64,000 nt of DNA from Isoetes taiwanensis (Eukaryota; Streptophyta; Lycopodiopsida; Isoetales; Isoetaceae): contig JAJEKV010000022.1 of assembly GCA_021234155.1 (NCBI GenBank), positions 8,744,934 through 8,808,933 of the forward strand, in the 5' to 3' direction. Made by a program: the position numbers and the translations under genes. The notes below the pieces were generated by a model. The model had not been told where the DNA came from. It saw only the letters and a program-made list of their open reading frames with translations, and did not search any database. Below are positions 53,419 through 63,124 of this stretch, piece by piece. Each line of letters starts with the position of its first letter. Position 1 is the first letter of the stretch.

Positions 53419-56012
53419 AAAGTTTTATTTTGATAAAGAGCTTCAAGCTCAAGAGGTAGCAACCCAACTTCTGCTAGCATTATTGCATACGGAGTTTGAG
53501 CTTTGATCCCAAGCTCTTCTCGTATAAACATTTTTTGCACGGATTCTACTTGGCTCCATAGCTTAGCCGGACATCCAGGTCCCCATACTGGTGTACCATA
53601 TAACAACACCGTTTGCACAAGAGTCTTGAAAAGCGTTTTTTTCAGCTCCCAATCAATTAATGCAGCTTTATTACATCTTGTTAGCATGCTGTATAAGGCT
53701 GATTTTCCTCCTGTGACTCTTCTTTTCACACAATCTTTCCAGCTGTAATTTGAAGCAAAATCAATGCCCAAATATTTGTAGCATTCTACTGTTTCAAGAG
53801 CTTGACCCTGATATAAGAAATCTGGTCTCTCCCTTGTACCAAAAACCATAATTTTGGACTTATCTATATTTACCTTCATCCCCTTTGCAATGCAGAATAA
53901 TTCCAGCCCGTGTAGATGTTTCTGTAATACTTGCTTTTTGTTGGCTAGCAATACGATATCATCTGCATATAACAACAACTGAATAAGACAGTTACCTATT
54001 TGTGTGCCCTGTAATGATTGATCTTTGAGCCATTCTTCCAATTCGTCTATGAAAATGCCAAACAGGGTTGGCGATAATGGGCAGCCTTGGCGTACTCCAA
54101 CCGTGCTTCTCACTCGTGTGCTCAAATCTGTTGAGATTTTAATCAGAACTTCAGAATATAACTGGGCTATGGCTGCTCTGATTCCTTCAGGAACCCCTAA
54201 ATGTACCATCCTTTCGCTTAGCTTGTCTCTTGGAACGGAGTCAAATGCTTTGGCGAAATCTATAAATGCTGCAAACAGAGTTGCATTCGGATGTCTAGCT
54301 TTCTCCACCAATACTCTGAGTGCAAGAGCATGATCTAATGTACTATGTCCTTTCCTAAAACCAGCTTGGTATGGAGAACGTTTATCATTTCCTTCTGCCC
54401 ACAAACTAAGCTTAGATTCCAAAAGGCTGCCCAAAATTTTTGCAAAAGTACTCCCAATAAGAATTGTTCTGTAATTTGATATCACTCTCTTATCACCTGC
54501 TTTGTGTATTGGGTGGACCCTGTTTATGTTCCAATTATCTGGCAAACCTTGTCTAATCCCTTCATTTAGCAAGCTTGTAAGCGTGGACAGTGTCTGCTGC
54601 CCGCCCCATTTTAAGAGCTCCACGCATAGTCCATCCATATCACATGCCTTATTGTTGGCCATACTGCTTAGTGTTTCCTGCACCTCCAATTCTGTAAAAG
54701 TTATACATGTGCTAGAGGCTATTTTTGTCATGCTATTTTGGCCATTCTTCTCATATAACTCTTGGACTAATTTTAGCAAAGCATCTTTCTTTATACTAGT
54801 GCTCTCGAACCTGCCTCTAAACATATCCCAAAAAACTTTGGGTGTGTGTCTGAGATGCCGTGTCAATTCCTGTTGCTTTTTCTTGTAATAATCACGTTTC
54901 TTCTTCCTTATAAGCTGTTTGTACCATTTGGGTTTGAAGATACAATTCTGTGGCAATCTGTTTCTGGCACGCTTGCATTCCTCATCCCACCATGCATTAC
55001 AGGGTCTCCCATGGATGCGCTTCTTAGTCATTCCGAAAATCTCCTTTGCAGCATCTAGTAATAATGTGGTAAAGTGATTTGCATCAGATACAAACTCTCC
55101 AGACCATGTGACCTGATCTAGCAATGCTTCAACGTGCTGTTCATACTCTTCATGTCTGTTATAATTGACTTTAATCCTGGGACGAAAAGGCTGCTGCTGT
55201 AACATAGTTTCCGGGCCAGTTTTAAGCATGATAAACAGGGGTTTATGATCTGATTCTGGGAGCTTTTTGCCAATCCAAAAGTCTCGGATCAGATGTATAT
55301 CTTTGGCCAATAGATAATCTATCGTGCTGGATCCAGAATGATTTGAGAATGTAAACTCTCTTGATTGCATGAAACTTTTCAAGCCATTTATGATCTTCAG
55401 CCCACACATGGTACCAAAATCTAACAGCATCTCGCCCATGTGATTTGATATGTGATCTTCAGAGCTTCTCACATAAATCGGATCTACAACCTCATCCAGG
55501 TTTGCATCTGATATGTCTGCATAGGTCTTTACCTGCTGCTCTCCTGTACGTCCGTTAAAGTCTCCTAAAATTAGGATCTCTCCATGGGCACTAAAATGTA
55601 TGACATCTAAGCATAGATTATTAAACGGATCAGCTTTATTCAACGTGCTCTTTTTATACACTGAAGCATTCAGTGGTGCGAAGTAGCAAATGGCCATAAA
55701 CAAATTTGATCTCTCCGTCTTGACCTGAAGCCAGATATACTGTTTATCCTGATCATATTTGACAACCTGCACATCTGGTTTTAGATTGGGTTTGCTGTAA
55801 ACAGCTATGCCACCAAAACCACGTCCTACTCCTGGTTCTTTTTCATTCCAACTTTGATCGATCAGATCAAATCCACAGATATCTGGTAGAGAGCGAAATT
55901 GGTGTGCCCATGTTTCTGTGAACAATAATATATCAGTTTCAATCCAGGTATCCATTGTTGCATCAATCTTTGCTTGATTAAGACCGTGCGCATTCCATAA
56001 ACTCACTTTCAA
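53415..56012 (-). CDS. LINE ORF2: endonuclease and reverse transcriptase (865 residues)
   Basis: ORF2 nicks target DNA and copies the element's RNA at the nick. The N-terminal APE-type endonuclease occupies about residues 1-265 (WNAHGLNQAKIDA, LLFTETW, ILGDFNGRTGE, SDHKPLFI). RT follows at about 420-720: ANNKACDMDGLCVELLKWGG, IDFAKAFDSVP, VGVRQGCPLSPTLFGIFIDE and the catalytic LLLYADDIVLLA. No stop or frameshift inside. It ends at TTATGA, overlapping the ATG of the next frame. The wording of RT and the microsatellite tail differ from the common plant L1 type represented by the outer LINE, so this is another clade (I/Jockey/L2-like in feel; clade not proven). Confidence 0.85.
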   Translation of the reverse strand: MKVSLWNAHGLNQAKIDATMDTWIETDILLFTETWAHQFRSLPDICGFDLIDQSWNEKEPGVGRGFGGIAVYSKPNLKPDVQVVKYDQDKQYIWLQVKTERSNLFMAICYFAPLNASVYKKSTLNKADPFNNLCLDVIHFSAHGEILILGDFNGRTGEQQVKTYADISDANLDEVVDPIYVRSSEDHISNHMGEMLLDFGTMCGLKIINGLKSFMQSREFTFSNHSGSSTIDYLLAKDIHLIRDFWIGKKLPESDHKPLFIMLKTGPETMLQQQPFRPRIKVNYNRHEEYEQHVEALLDQVTWSGEFVSDANHFTTLLLDAAKEIFGMTKKRIHGRPCNAWWDEECKRARNRLPQNCIFKPKWYKQLIRKKKRDYYKKKQQELTRHLRHTPKVFWDMFRGRFESTSIKKDALLKLVQELYEKNGQNSMTKIASSTCITFTELEVQETLSSMANNKACDMDGLCVELLKWGGQQTLSTLTSLLNEGIRQGLPDNWNINRVHPIHKAGDKRVISNYRTILIGSTFAKILGSLLESKLSLWAEGNDKRSPYQAGFRKGHSTLDHALALRVLVEKARHPNATLFAAFIDFAKAFDSVPRDKLSERMVHLGVPEGIRAAIAQLYSEVLIKISTDLSTRVRSTVGVRQGCPLSPTLFGIFIDELEEWLKDQSLQGTQIGNCLIQLLLYADDIVLLANKKQVLQKHLHGLELFCIAKGMKVNIDKSKIMVFGTRERPDFLYQGQALETVECYKYLGIDFASNYSWKDCVKRRVTGGKSALYSMLTRCNKAALIDWELKKTLFKTLVQTVLLYGTPVWGPGCPAKLWSQVESVQKMFIREELGIKAQTPYAIMLAEVGLLPLELEALYQNKTL

Positions 56013-56024
56013 GGTCCCTGTTTC

Positions 56025-56735
56025 CTAGCTTCTCTTCCTTTTTGTTACAACAGCCTTGCCTCCACGATCTAAGTAAGATATGAAACCTGCTGCCCTGGCC
56101 TCCTTTACCTTTATCCATTCCTTCTTCCTATTTTCTAGCTGTGCTGGAGTAAGATCCATGTCCAGCCAGATTTTTTCCCCTTTAAGCGAACTCCTATTGT
56201 GCAATACTCTATCCCTGTCATCTTTGCTCCTGAATTTGACTATGATAGGTCGGGTATATGACCCTATTTTCCCTACCCTTTTTGCTGATATAAACCCAGG
56301 CTCATGCAGATGCATTTTCTCTGTAAAGAGCTGGGTAACTGTGTCTGAGATAATCTCGTTTTCTAGCTCAAGCATACCTGATATCTTGATGTTCTTTGAT
56401 CTGTTTTCTTGGTCTGCTTGTTCAGAAGAGATAAATTCATGGTGCCAGATCATCTGCTCCTTAGTAGTTTCTGCCGCTAAGGATGACAACTTCCCTTCTA
56501 GGGCTTCAATTTGCTCACTGTAAAGATTGGGTGGTTTCTGCAATGCGGTTGAAAGTTCGATATTCTGGAGCTTCAGATTTGAATTTTGAAGGACCAAATC
56601 GTCCAAGACCTTCTTCATCCCTGAGACTTCAGATCTTAATCCTATCATCTCAAGTTTGAGTTCTTGAACTAGGGCAATCAAAGCTGCTGAATCTCCATCA
56701 TACTCAAAATCGGATCCCTTCTTTTTGGGACCCAT
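56025..56735 (-). CDS. LINE ORF1: coiled-coil plus RRM-type nucleic-acid chaperone (236 residues)
   Basis: ORF1 proteins coat LINE RNA. Here a heptad-like coiled coil runs over about residues 15-105 (LVQELKLEMIGLRSEVSGMK and on). An L1-ORF1p-like RRM follows: ENRSKNIKISGMLELENEI, KRVGKIGSYTRPIIVKFRSK, then DRDRVLHNRSSLKGEKIW. A basic tail VTKRKRS closes it. No CCHC knuckle or DUF4283 as in common plant LINEs; the plan recalls animal L1 ORF1p. Start ATG at 56735 (MGPKKKGS); 12 nt separate its stop from ORF2. Open throughout. Confidence 0.8.
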   Translation of the reverse strand: MGPKKKGSDFEYDGDSAALIALVQELKLEMIGLRSEVSGMKKVLDDLVLQNSNLKLQNIELSTALQKPPNLYSEQIEALEGKLSSLAAETTKEQMIWHHEFISSEQADQENRSKNIKISGMLELENEIISDTVTQLFTEKMHLHEPGFISAKRVGKIGSYTRPIIVKFRSKDDRDRVLHNRSSLKGEKIWLDMDLTPAQLENRKKEWIKVKEARAAGFISYLDRGGKAVVTKRKRS

Positions 56736-56895
56736 ACGAAAAGCTACCCAGGCGTCGGGCGCTCAGCACAATAATAGCTGATGCAAGCTCTGATCCTCAC
56801 TGCGACAAAAGATACGAAAGGGCATAAGAAAGCTTGAAGATATAAGAATATATTAAACCACTAGAATGCGATCAAGTACAATGATAAGTGTGGTG

Positions 56896-59312
56896 CTAAG
56901 AAATGAAGCGCCCATCATGATCCACAATCTGTAGGAATGTCGACCAAATTTCCCGCTTAACTGTGCCAGACAAGCTTGAGACTTGGTAAGCCTGCCACAA
57001 CTTATGCCTCAAGATCGGAACCAACCGAAAAGGGCTAAGCACTGCATTTTGAAAGACCTTCGCTTTCCGTCTTTTCCAAATCAGCCACAAAAGCCAAGCT
57101 TTGCATAAATGAAATGCCTGCTGCTTGGCCACTGCCCACCTGCTAGGAAGGTCTCCCAAGAGAATCTTCTGACTGCATAGTGAAGTCCCAAAGAGGGCTC
57201 TCACCCAGGACCAAGCTGCCCTTACCTTTGTGCATAGGACAAAGCAGTGCTCAATGGTCTCACGTCGCCTCCCATATAAAGGGCATGTTTCCACTACCTG
57301 AGGCTTGAACCTGTGGACTCGGACATTCACCCTGAGGCTACGGTGCAAGATCTGCCACAAAAGGGTACGGATTTTAGGAGGAGGCAATGTATTCCACGCC
57401 CACTTCCACATGGCGGGCCACTTACTCCCTGGAAGCCTACGCGACCACTTATCCGAAGGCGGCAACGTGTCCTGAAGCGCTAGGAGTCCATAAGCCGATG
57501 CTACAAACTGAGATGCATCAAGTCCACTATGTGACTTCCAAACGCGATTGACTTGAGAAGACAACTGCAATGAAATAGCATTGGCAATTCTGGCCCAAGT
57601 CCGTATGTCCCACCGCCGAAGGCCAAATCTCTCCCTAAAAAATTCCCACGGCGCCAGATGACCCTCCCAATACCAGTCAAGGATGGATGTTACCCCTGCA
57701 GCAATCCATCGGTGTTGAGTAGCTGGGTGTAGGGAAGAGGCCAAGGGAGATGCAGAGTCCAAGGGTATCCAGAGAAAGGGCGATGATGCTACCATACACC
57801 TGCTAGGGTCCAATGAAAAGAGAACCTTGACCACCTTCCAGGCCTTCAGGAGACCCTTAACAAAAGGTGAAGCATGAGGGAATGGCCGCAAATCCTCAAA
57901 CAGAGCCCCCCGGCAAATCGAGCGGAATAGCTGGCTTCCTAAACGAATAGAGTGACGGCGATCCGGCCAACAGAGCCAAACACGGGGATTGTTGCTCCCG
58001 CAACAAGCGCCGGATGAATTTTGACACCAGAACCTTCGTGTGCAACGACACATCAAGCATACCCAAGCCCCCTGCCTCTCTGGGACGCACACACTTCCAC
58101 CATGCGACCTGCCCCCTCCTCATTCCCTCCCCAAACAAAATTGCGAATGGTGTCATCCAACTCCTTAACCACACTTTCTGGTGCAAGTATGTAGGAGGCT
58201 GCGTAAACATGAGTGCTACAGAAAGACGACTTGGCTACCGTAATCCTACCAGCCATGGTGAGTTTACTTCCCCTCCACCAATTCAAATGCTTGCTTAAGA
58301 TTACGTAATGTCTCTGCCCCCAAATTGCCCTAGCATTAATGTCCAAGCCAAATGGTATGCGCCGCCTAACAGTTTACTGTGGTGTGGCGGTGTGTTAGAG
58401 CCGTGGAAACTGACTCAATCACGCAGGGGGAGGTTCCTCCAAGTACCCACATGGCGAGCACTTCGACAAGTTAAGCAAGCATCCCGGCTAAAGAAAAGGC
58501 ATCCAAAATATTCTTGGTGCACGGAGATTGAACTCATCTCGCATGAAGAAAGAGGAATGTATCATCCGTAAAATTGGATTTGCAAACCTGTTGAAACCCA
58601 TCATCCATGCGGAGACCTTGCACCACATTGTCGAATTGCCACCTGAAAAAGGCGTGAGAGAGCTTGCCACTATAGTGAATGGGAAGGGGCCAACGGACAT
58701 CCCCGCCTAATGCCTCGCCCCACGAGAGAAGATTGAAGAGGTCTCACCCCGACACCACACCTTTGCCGCCCCTAGCGGACCGCGTGTAGCTTCATAACCG
58801 TTTCCACGAAACTAGGCCCGCACGCCAAAGGCACGCATCATATCTGCCAAGAACCCGGTGACATGACAAGCATAAGCCTTGGCAAAATCCAAAAAAGAAA
58901 AAACAAGGGGCTGCCTCATCCTACGAGCCCAATGCACTCCCTCAAAAGCGGCGGACCACATTATGAAGAATATTCAACAGGTATAAAACCGGGCATCGCT
59001 TTCTGCGCTAATGGCGTGAACTAGTACTGGCTTAAGCCTCTCAGCCAGAGCCTTAGCAATGATTTTATACACTACAGACAACAGAGTAATAGGCCTCCAG
59101 TCATTGATGGTTTTAGGATGCTTACACTTGGGTATAAGTGAAATACAACCTGTATTCAGCAGAGGATGCATCGAATTATTCCCCAAAAGATCCACATACA
59201 GCTGCACCACCGAGTCCCCCACCCATTCCCAGTACTTCTGAAAAAACTCCACTGGTATTCCATCCAACCCAGGACACTTATTCCGAGCCAACAGGCGGCA
59301 TGCGTCCCTCAA
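56896..59312 (-). pseudogene. Outer LINE ORF2: reverse transcriptase C-terminal half and zf-RVT domain
   Basis: 58974-59312 carries RT motifs ARNKCPGLDGIPVEFFQKYW and CISLIPKCKHPKTINDWRPI; then frames break. DFAKAY is recognisable near 58870-58890. 58053-58346 has LTMAGRITVAKSSFCSTHVY...NFVWGG, the region after RT in plant LINEs. 56896-58092 (398 codons) ends with the reverse-transcriptase zinc-binding module (MWKWAWNTLPPPKIRTLLWQ, CPLYGRRRETIEHCFVLC). The YADD box is not seen and probably lost. Inactive. Confidence 0.75.
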
Positions 59313-59963
59313 CAGGGTAGCCCTTAAGGACGAAAGTTCGCCAAAAGGCTATTTTTTAAGGATATCGAGAAATTTTGATGCTATGGTTTAGTAGGGCCCA
59401 TTATAGATGAAAAAAATAAAATTAGCCAACTTTTCTACAAACAAATCTCACTCCACTTGAAAATTCGCCACATCCACTAAGCATCATAACTATGGATTCG
59501 CCTTATCCTCTATCCTCTTTCTCGAATATTTCTTAAAGAATCGCCTAATATTCTAGGCTTTTCTTCATATCCATCCAGGTACATATGACAATTTTAAGAG
59601 TTATTTTTGTAGCTATTGTGTTTCAAATACTTCTAAGGATACACTGGAGAGCATTTTTTTACAAACCCCCCTTTTAATAGATTTGTTTTATCTACAAGGA
59701 CAAGCAAAGGTTAAGTTTTGGTACAACTATAGTTATAATGTGTTTGTGTCCTTGATTAAATATGGATGCCGGTGAATGAAATTTCACCACGGCAATTGCA
59801 CTTGGAAAATAAAGACATTTAAATCTTGGCAAAATAATATTGGCTATGATTCGCCTAGATTTTTATAAAAAACATTCATGTCTAGAAAACATTCGCCAGC
59901 ATAACTAATTCGCCCGACCTTCTAAATTATGCTTAGACAAATTTGGCCTTAAGGGCAACCCTG
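59313..59963. mobile_element. hAT-like MITE inserted in the outer LINE's RT
   Basis: A 651-bp AT-rich block interrupts the LINE between SLEEPLTG (right side) and LLRDACRLL (left side). Its ends are inverted: CAGGGTAGCCCTTAAGG at 59313 and CCTTAAGGGCAACCCTG at 59963. Ends of CAGGG type suit hAT elements. The flanking 8-mers TCCCTCAA and CCTGTCAA match at 5 of 8, a decayed target duplication at best. No transposase. Confidence 0.6.
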
Positions 59964-61290
59964 CCTGTCAATGGCTCCTCTAAGCTCTGTCTTTGAAGGG
60001 CTGAGATTCTTGGCGATACCTTGCCCAGCACCAGCTCTTGAAAAACACTCTGTGAGGGAAGCGGGCTCTCCTTGAAAAATGTTTCATAGTGCGCTGCTAC
60101 AAAGGCCTTGATAGCATCTGGGTGCTGCAACAACACTCCCTGGGGTGTAACTATGTCCGCCATGGCTGCTGCATACTTCTTCTGGCGGGCTGCTCGGAAA
60201 AAGACTTTAGAGCAAGTGTCAGACTGCTTCAGCCACGTCAAACCCGCTTTGACCCTGGCCTGCGACACCTTGGCCTCCTCCCCAACCTCGATCTGACGAA
60301 GCACCTGCTGCTCACGCAAGCCTAAGAGACTCTAGTTCCGCATATAAGGCATCCAACCTGCGACGTTGAGCCAAAGCCTTTTGCCGCCCCCATTCTTTCG
60401 CAAACTGTTTTACCCTAGCCAATGCTGTAACCATTGCACTCATTCCGCTATCCTGACTGAATATCTGCTGCCAAATGAGCTTACAGCCGGCTGTGAACTC
60501 TGGATCCTGAAGAAAGGTTGTGTTAAGCTTAAAAACCGCCCTGAGAGGCCGCGGTGGGTGGTCATGAAGCCGCTGAATGATCTGGGGAGTGTGATCAGAG
60601 ACAGAGGTGGCCAGAACATTTACCCTAGTGAAGGCTGGAGCATAATCCAAGACTGTTGGAGTGCCATAAACTCTATCCAGCCTAGAGTATGCCCTACCAT
60701 GCCCCAGCCAATTATTGCACCAACTAAAACTCCGATCCCCAGGAAGCTCTGTCAAACCCCACTCCTGCACAAGCCTAAGTCATTGGTAACGCTCAAAACC
60801 CTGTACAATATCTGAACCAATACCATGCCTGTCCTCTGGGAGCTCCACCATGTTAAAGTCACCCAGGACAAACCATGTAGAACCCATACCAAAGGACTGG
60901 AGCTTATTTCGCAGTTGTGCCCATAAACAACCTCTCTGAGTGGCCCCAATTGGAGCATACACATTTACTAAGCCCCACTCAGACTGGCCCTCCTTCCATT
61001 TAATCACTGCCCACTGGCCCTGGCTATCTGTGGCTAAAAAGGTTACATGTACACCCATTTTCCAATAAGTACACCCATTTTCCAACAAATCAAAGTACCT
61101 CCCCTGGCCCTGCCCGTTGTAGCAGCTGCAGCTACATACTGATTACCCAAGATATTCATTAGGCTGTTAATATCGCCCCTGGCACATTTATGCTCCTATA
61201 AACACAAGATATCTGGATTAAGATTCTTCACAGCCATGGCGAGATGTGCTCGCTTATTCGGAGCGGATTTGATGCCTCTCACATTCCAAG
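59964..61290 (-). pseudogene. Outer LINE ORF2: endonuclease and linker
   Basis: 60780-61088 and 60312-60770 encode the second half of an APE endonuclease: VNVYAPIGATQRGCLWAQL, FVLGDFNMVELPEDR, then ELPGDRSFSWCNNW, RLDRVYG and SDHTPQII. 59964-60319 is the linker before RT (LKQSDTCSKVFFRAARQKK...ATYETFF-type region). The parts are in different frames. Confidence 0.7.
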
Positions 61291-61301
61291 ATAGAATTTT
61301 C

Positions 61302-62933
61302 TTATCCATGTGGGTCCTTGTGCACCGAGGGGTCAGGGTCCCCTTCACATGCCTCTACACGATCAGCCCAGGAAGAAAAGTTCTGGACTACCTGATCAAT
61401 CACCATTCGATCCACTGGAGGAGGGGCCAGCACAGTGGGCTGCAGATGAGCTAAATGACCCTCTTGAGGAGCTCTCACCTGAGCTCGCCTCCTAGAAACA
61501 ACCTGTTGCCACCCTTCCTCTTTCTGCTGCAACTCTTCAATCTGTGCAAGTCTCCTACATACCTCGAGATGCACCATACGAGAGGAGGGTTCAGGTTGTG
61601 TCTTTGGACTGCCCACCTGCTCTACAGCCTTCAACACAGGGGGAACAAGTGCAGAAGATGAAGGCGGCCCAATCACTATTTGCTCTGCCTGCTTGGGTGC
61701 TGAATACGGATTATGCTAGTGAAACTGCTTAAGCGAGGGAAACATTGCCAAAAGCTCTCCCCCATTGAGCAAGTCCAATTGGAAGTAAGAATAATAATCA
61801 CCACTCTTAACCACAAGACTCTGAGGTATCCGCCCGAATACCTACACATATCTGTAGTGCACCCACAATCGAGTGCGTTATGTGAGTTCCCAGGCCTTTG
61901 GCCATGGCCATTAGAAACTCAGGCACCATCATCTCTGGAGGCAGATCCCAGATTTGAAGCCAGCATGGCACTCCAACTGCAGCAGGCCTAGCAGAAGAGA
62001 AACCTGGAGCATAATGCTGGAACAAAACATAGGCCCCTCCCATACGTGCCACTCCATGCGAGACCAACTGCTCCACCGTGGCCTCAGAATCAACCATAAT
62101 AAGAAAAAAATTATTACCCAGAGACTTCAGGGTCACATATGGAGGCAACCCCAGCCTCTTAAACTGAGCCCGTAGCCAGTACCCAAGCCTCTGCATATCC
62201 AAAAAGGCCCCAGTGAAATGGCCTAACACCGAAGATGCAACCAAATTCTCTGTATACTGCACATGCCTCTGGTGATTTCTACAACAGGAGGTGATGATTT
62301 AAGAATTGCTGCAAATCCTTCTTGTTATTCTGCTCTAAGATAAGCAGTGTCTCTGTCACCCTAGAACTTTTCTCTGCACTTTCTGCTTGCAACGGTTGCC
62401 TAATCCAATCAGAAAACTTAGGCCTAGAAAGACGGGCAACAATGTCATTACCTTTCCATGCATGAGGAGCTGGGGCTCGTGGTGGTTGAGGCATCACCTC
62501 TGGGGAACATACCCGAAAGGGGTCTTCTGGCAGCAAACCACCATTCTCACCAACCAAAGATGGCAAAGTTACAGACTCCAAAGGTGGCATTGAGCTGGGC
62601 ACCACCTCTCTCCATCCTCTCCGAATTTCCAGAAGCCAGCTCATGGGAATCCACCGGATGCCTACTGGATATGTCCTGGCTAAGACTTGGCTCTTGAAGA
62701 TCCAGCGCCAAGCTGATGCAGCTTTTGGATATGTCCTTGCCTCCTTTCTTTCCTCTCACAGCATCTCTAACATGAATCCCTGGCCCAGCCTTCTCCAGGC
62801 CCAAAATCGGTGCAGAATTCCCCGCCATCACCATATTCAGGGGTTTACAGCAGGAGGCCACAACAGGGATATCAAAACCGGCCGCAAAACACAGCAATAA
62901 CCAAAGAAAAATATGTGCAAGAAGAAGAAACAC
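61302..62933 (-). pseudogene. Outer LINE ORF1 with DUF4283-type domain
   Basis: 61807-62262 contains FLDMQRLGYWLRAQFKRLGL, LGNNFFLIMVDSEATVEQLV and VGVPCWLQIWDLPPEMM, the DUF4283 pattern found in plant L1 ORF1. It is followed by VGIRADTSESCG in place of a full zinc knuckle. 62279-62644 and 62547-62933 supply the N-terminal part; 61302-61676 the Gln-rich C-terminal part. Several frameshifts. Confidence 0.65.
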
Positions 62934-63124
62934 TGAAAGAGCTTTCCAACGAACTAAAAATCGCTGAAAACGGAGTCCGGATGCAGAAGTTATGAAGGAT
63001 TCACCAAGCCACCGCGGCCGCCGTCACCATGGCGCCCATCTGAGCGCCTCATGATTCTTGCTCCCTTCTTGGGATGATCTTGTCACCAAGTTTTTAGACA
63101 GGTCTTCGAGATTTCCTAAGCTTT

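Larger units (their letters stand above)
52775..56854 (-). mobile_element. Inner LINE, two ORFs, nearly intact, nested in the outer LINE's tail
   Basis: The element occupies 52786-56843 and is flanked by AAGAATATATT at 52775-52785 and 56844-56854, an 11-bp target duplication made from the outer LINE's 3' tail. On - it has a leader of about 108 nt, ORF1 (56025-56735), ORF2 (53415-56012), a downstream frame (52846-53418) and a short tail TTTAAATAAATAATA, not poly(A). It is presumably full-length. Confidence 0.88.
52748..63124 (-). mobile_element. Outer LINE (plant L1-type) with 18-bp target duplication, interrupted by a second LINE and a MITE
   Basis: CGAGATTTCCTAAGCTTT occurs at 52748-52765 and 63107-63124. 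Between them on - lie, 5' to 3': leader, ORF1 with DUF4283-type domain, endonuclease, RT, zf-RVT, then TTTAATATATTCTTC and poly(A) (T11 at 52763-52773 on +). The tail is split by the younger LINE at 52786-56843. ORF1 and ORF2 are frameshifted in many places. The length without insertions is about 5.6 kb, normal for plant L1 elements. Confidence 0.85.

Noticed and set aside
53503-54888. Several + strand ORFs within 53503-54888
   Set aside because: Antisense shadows of the LINE ORF2 frame.
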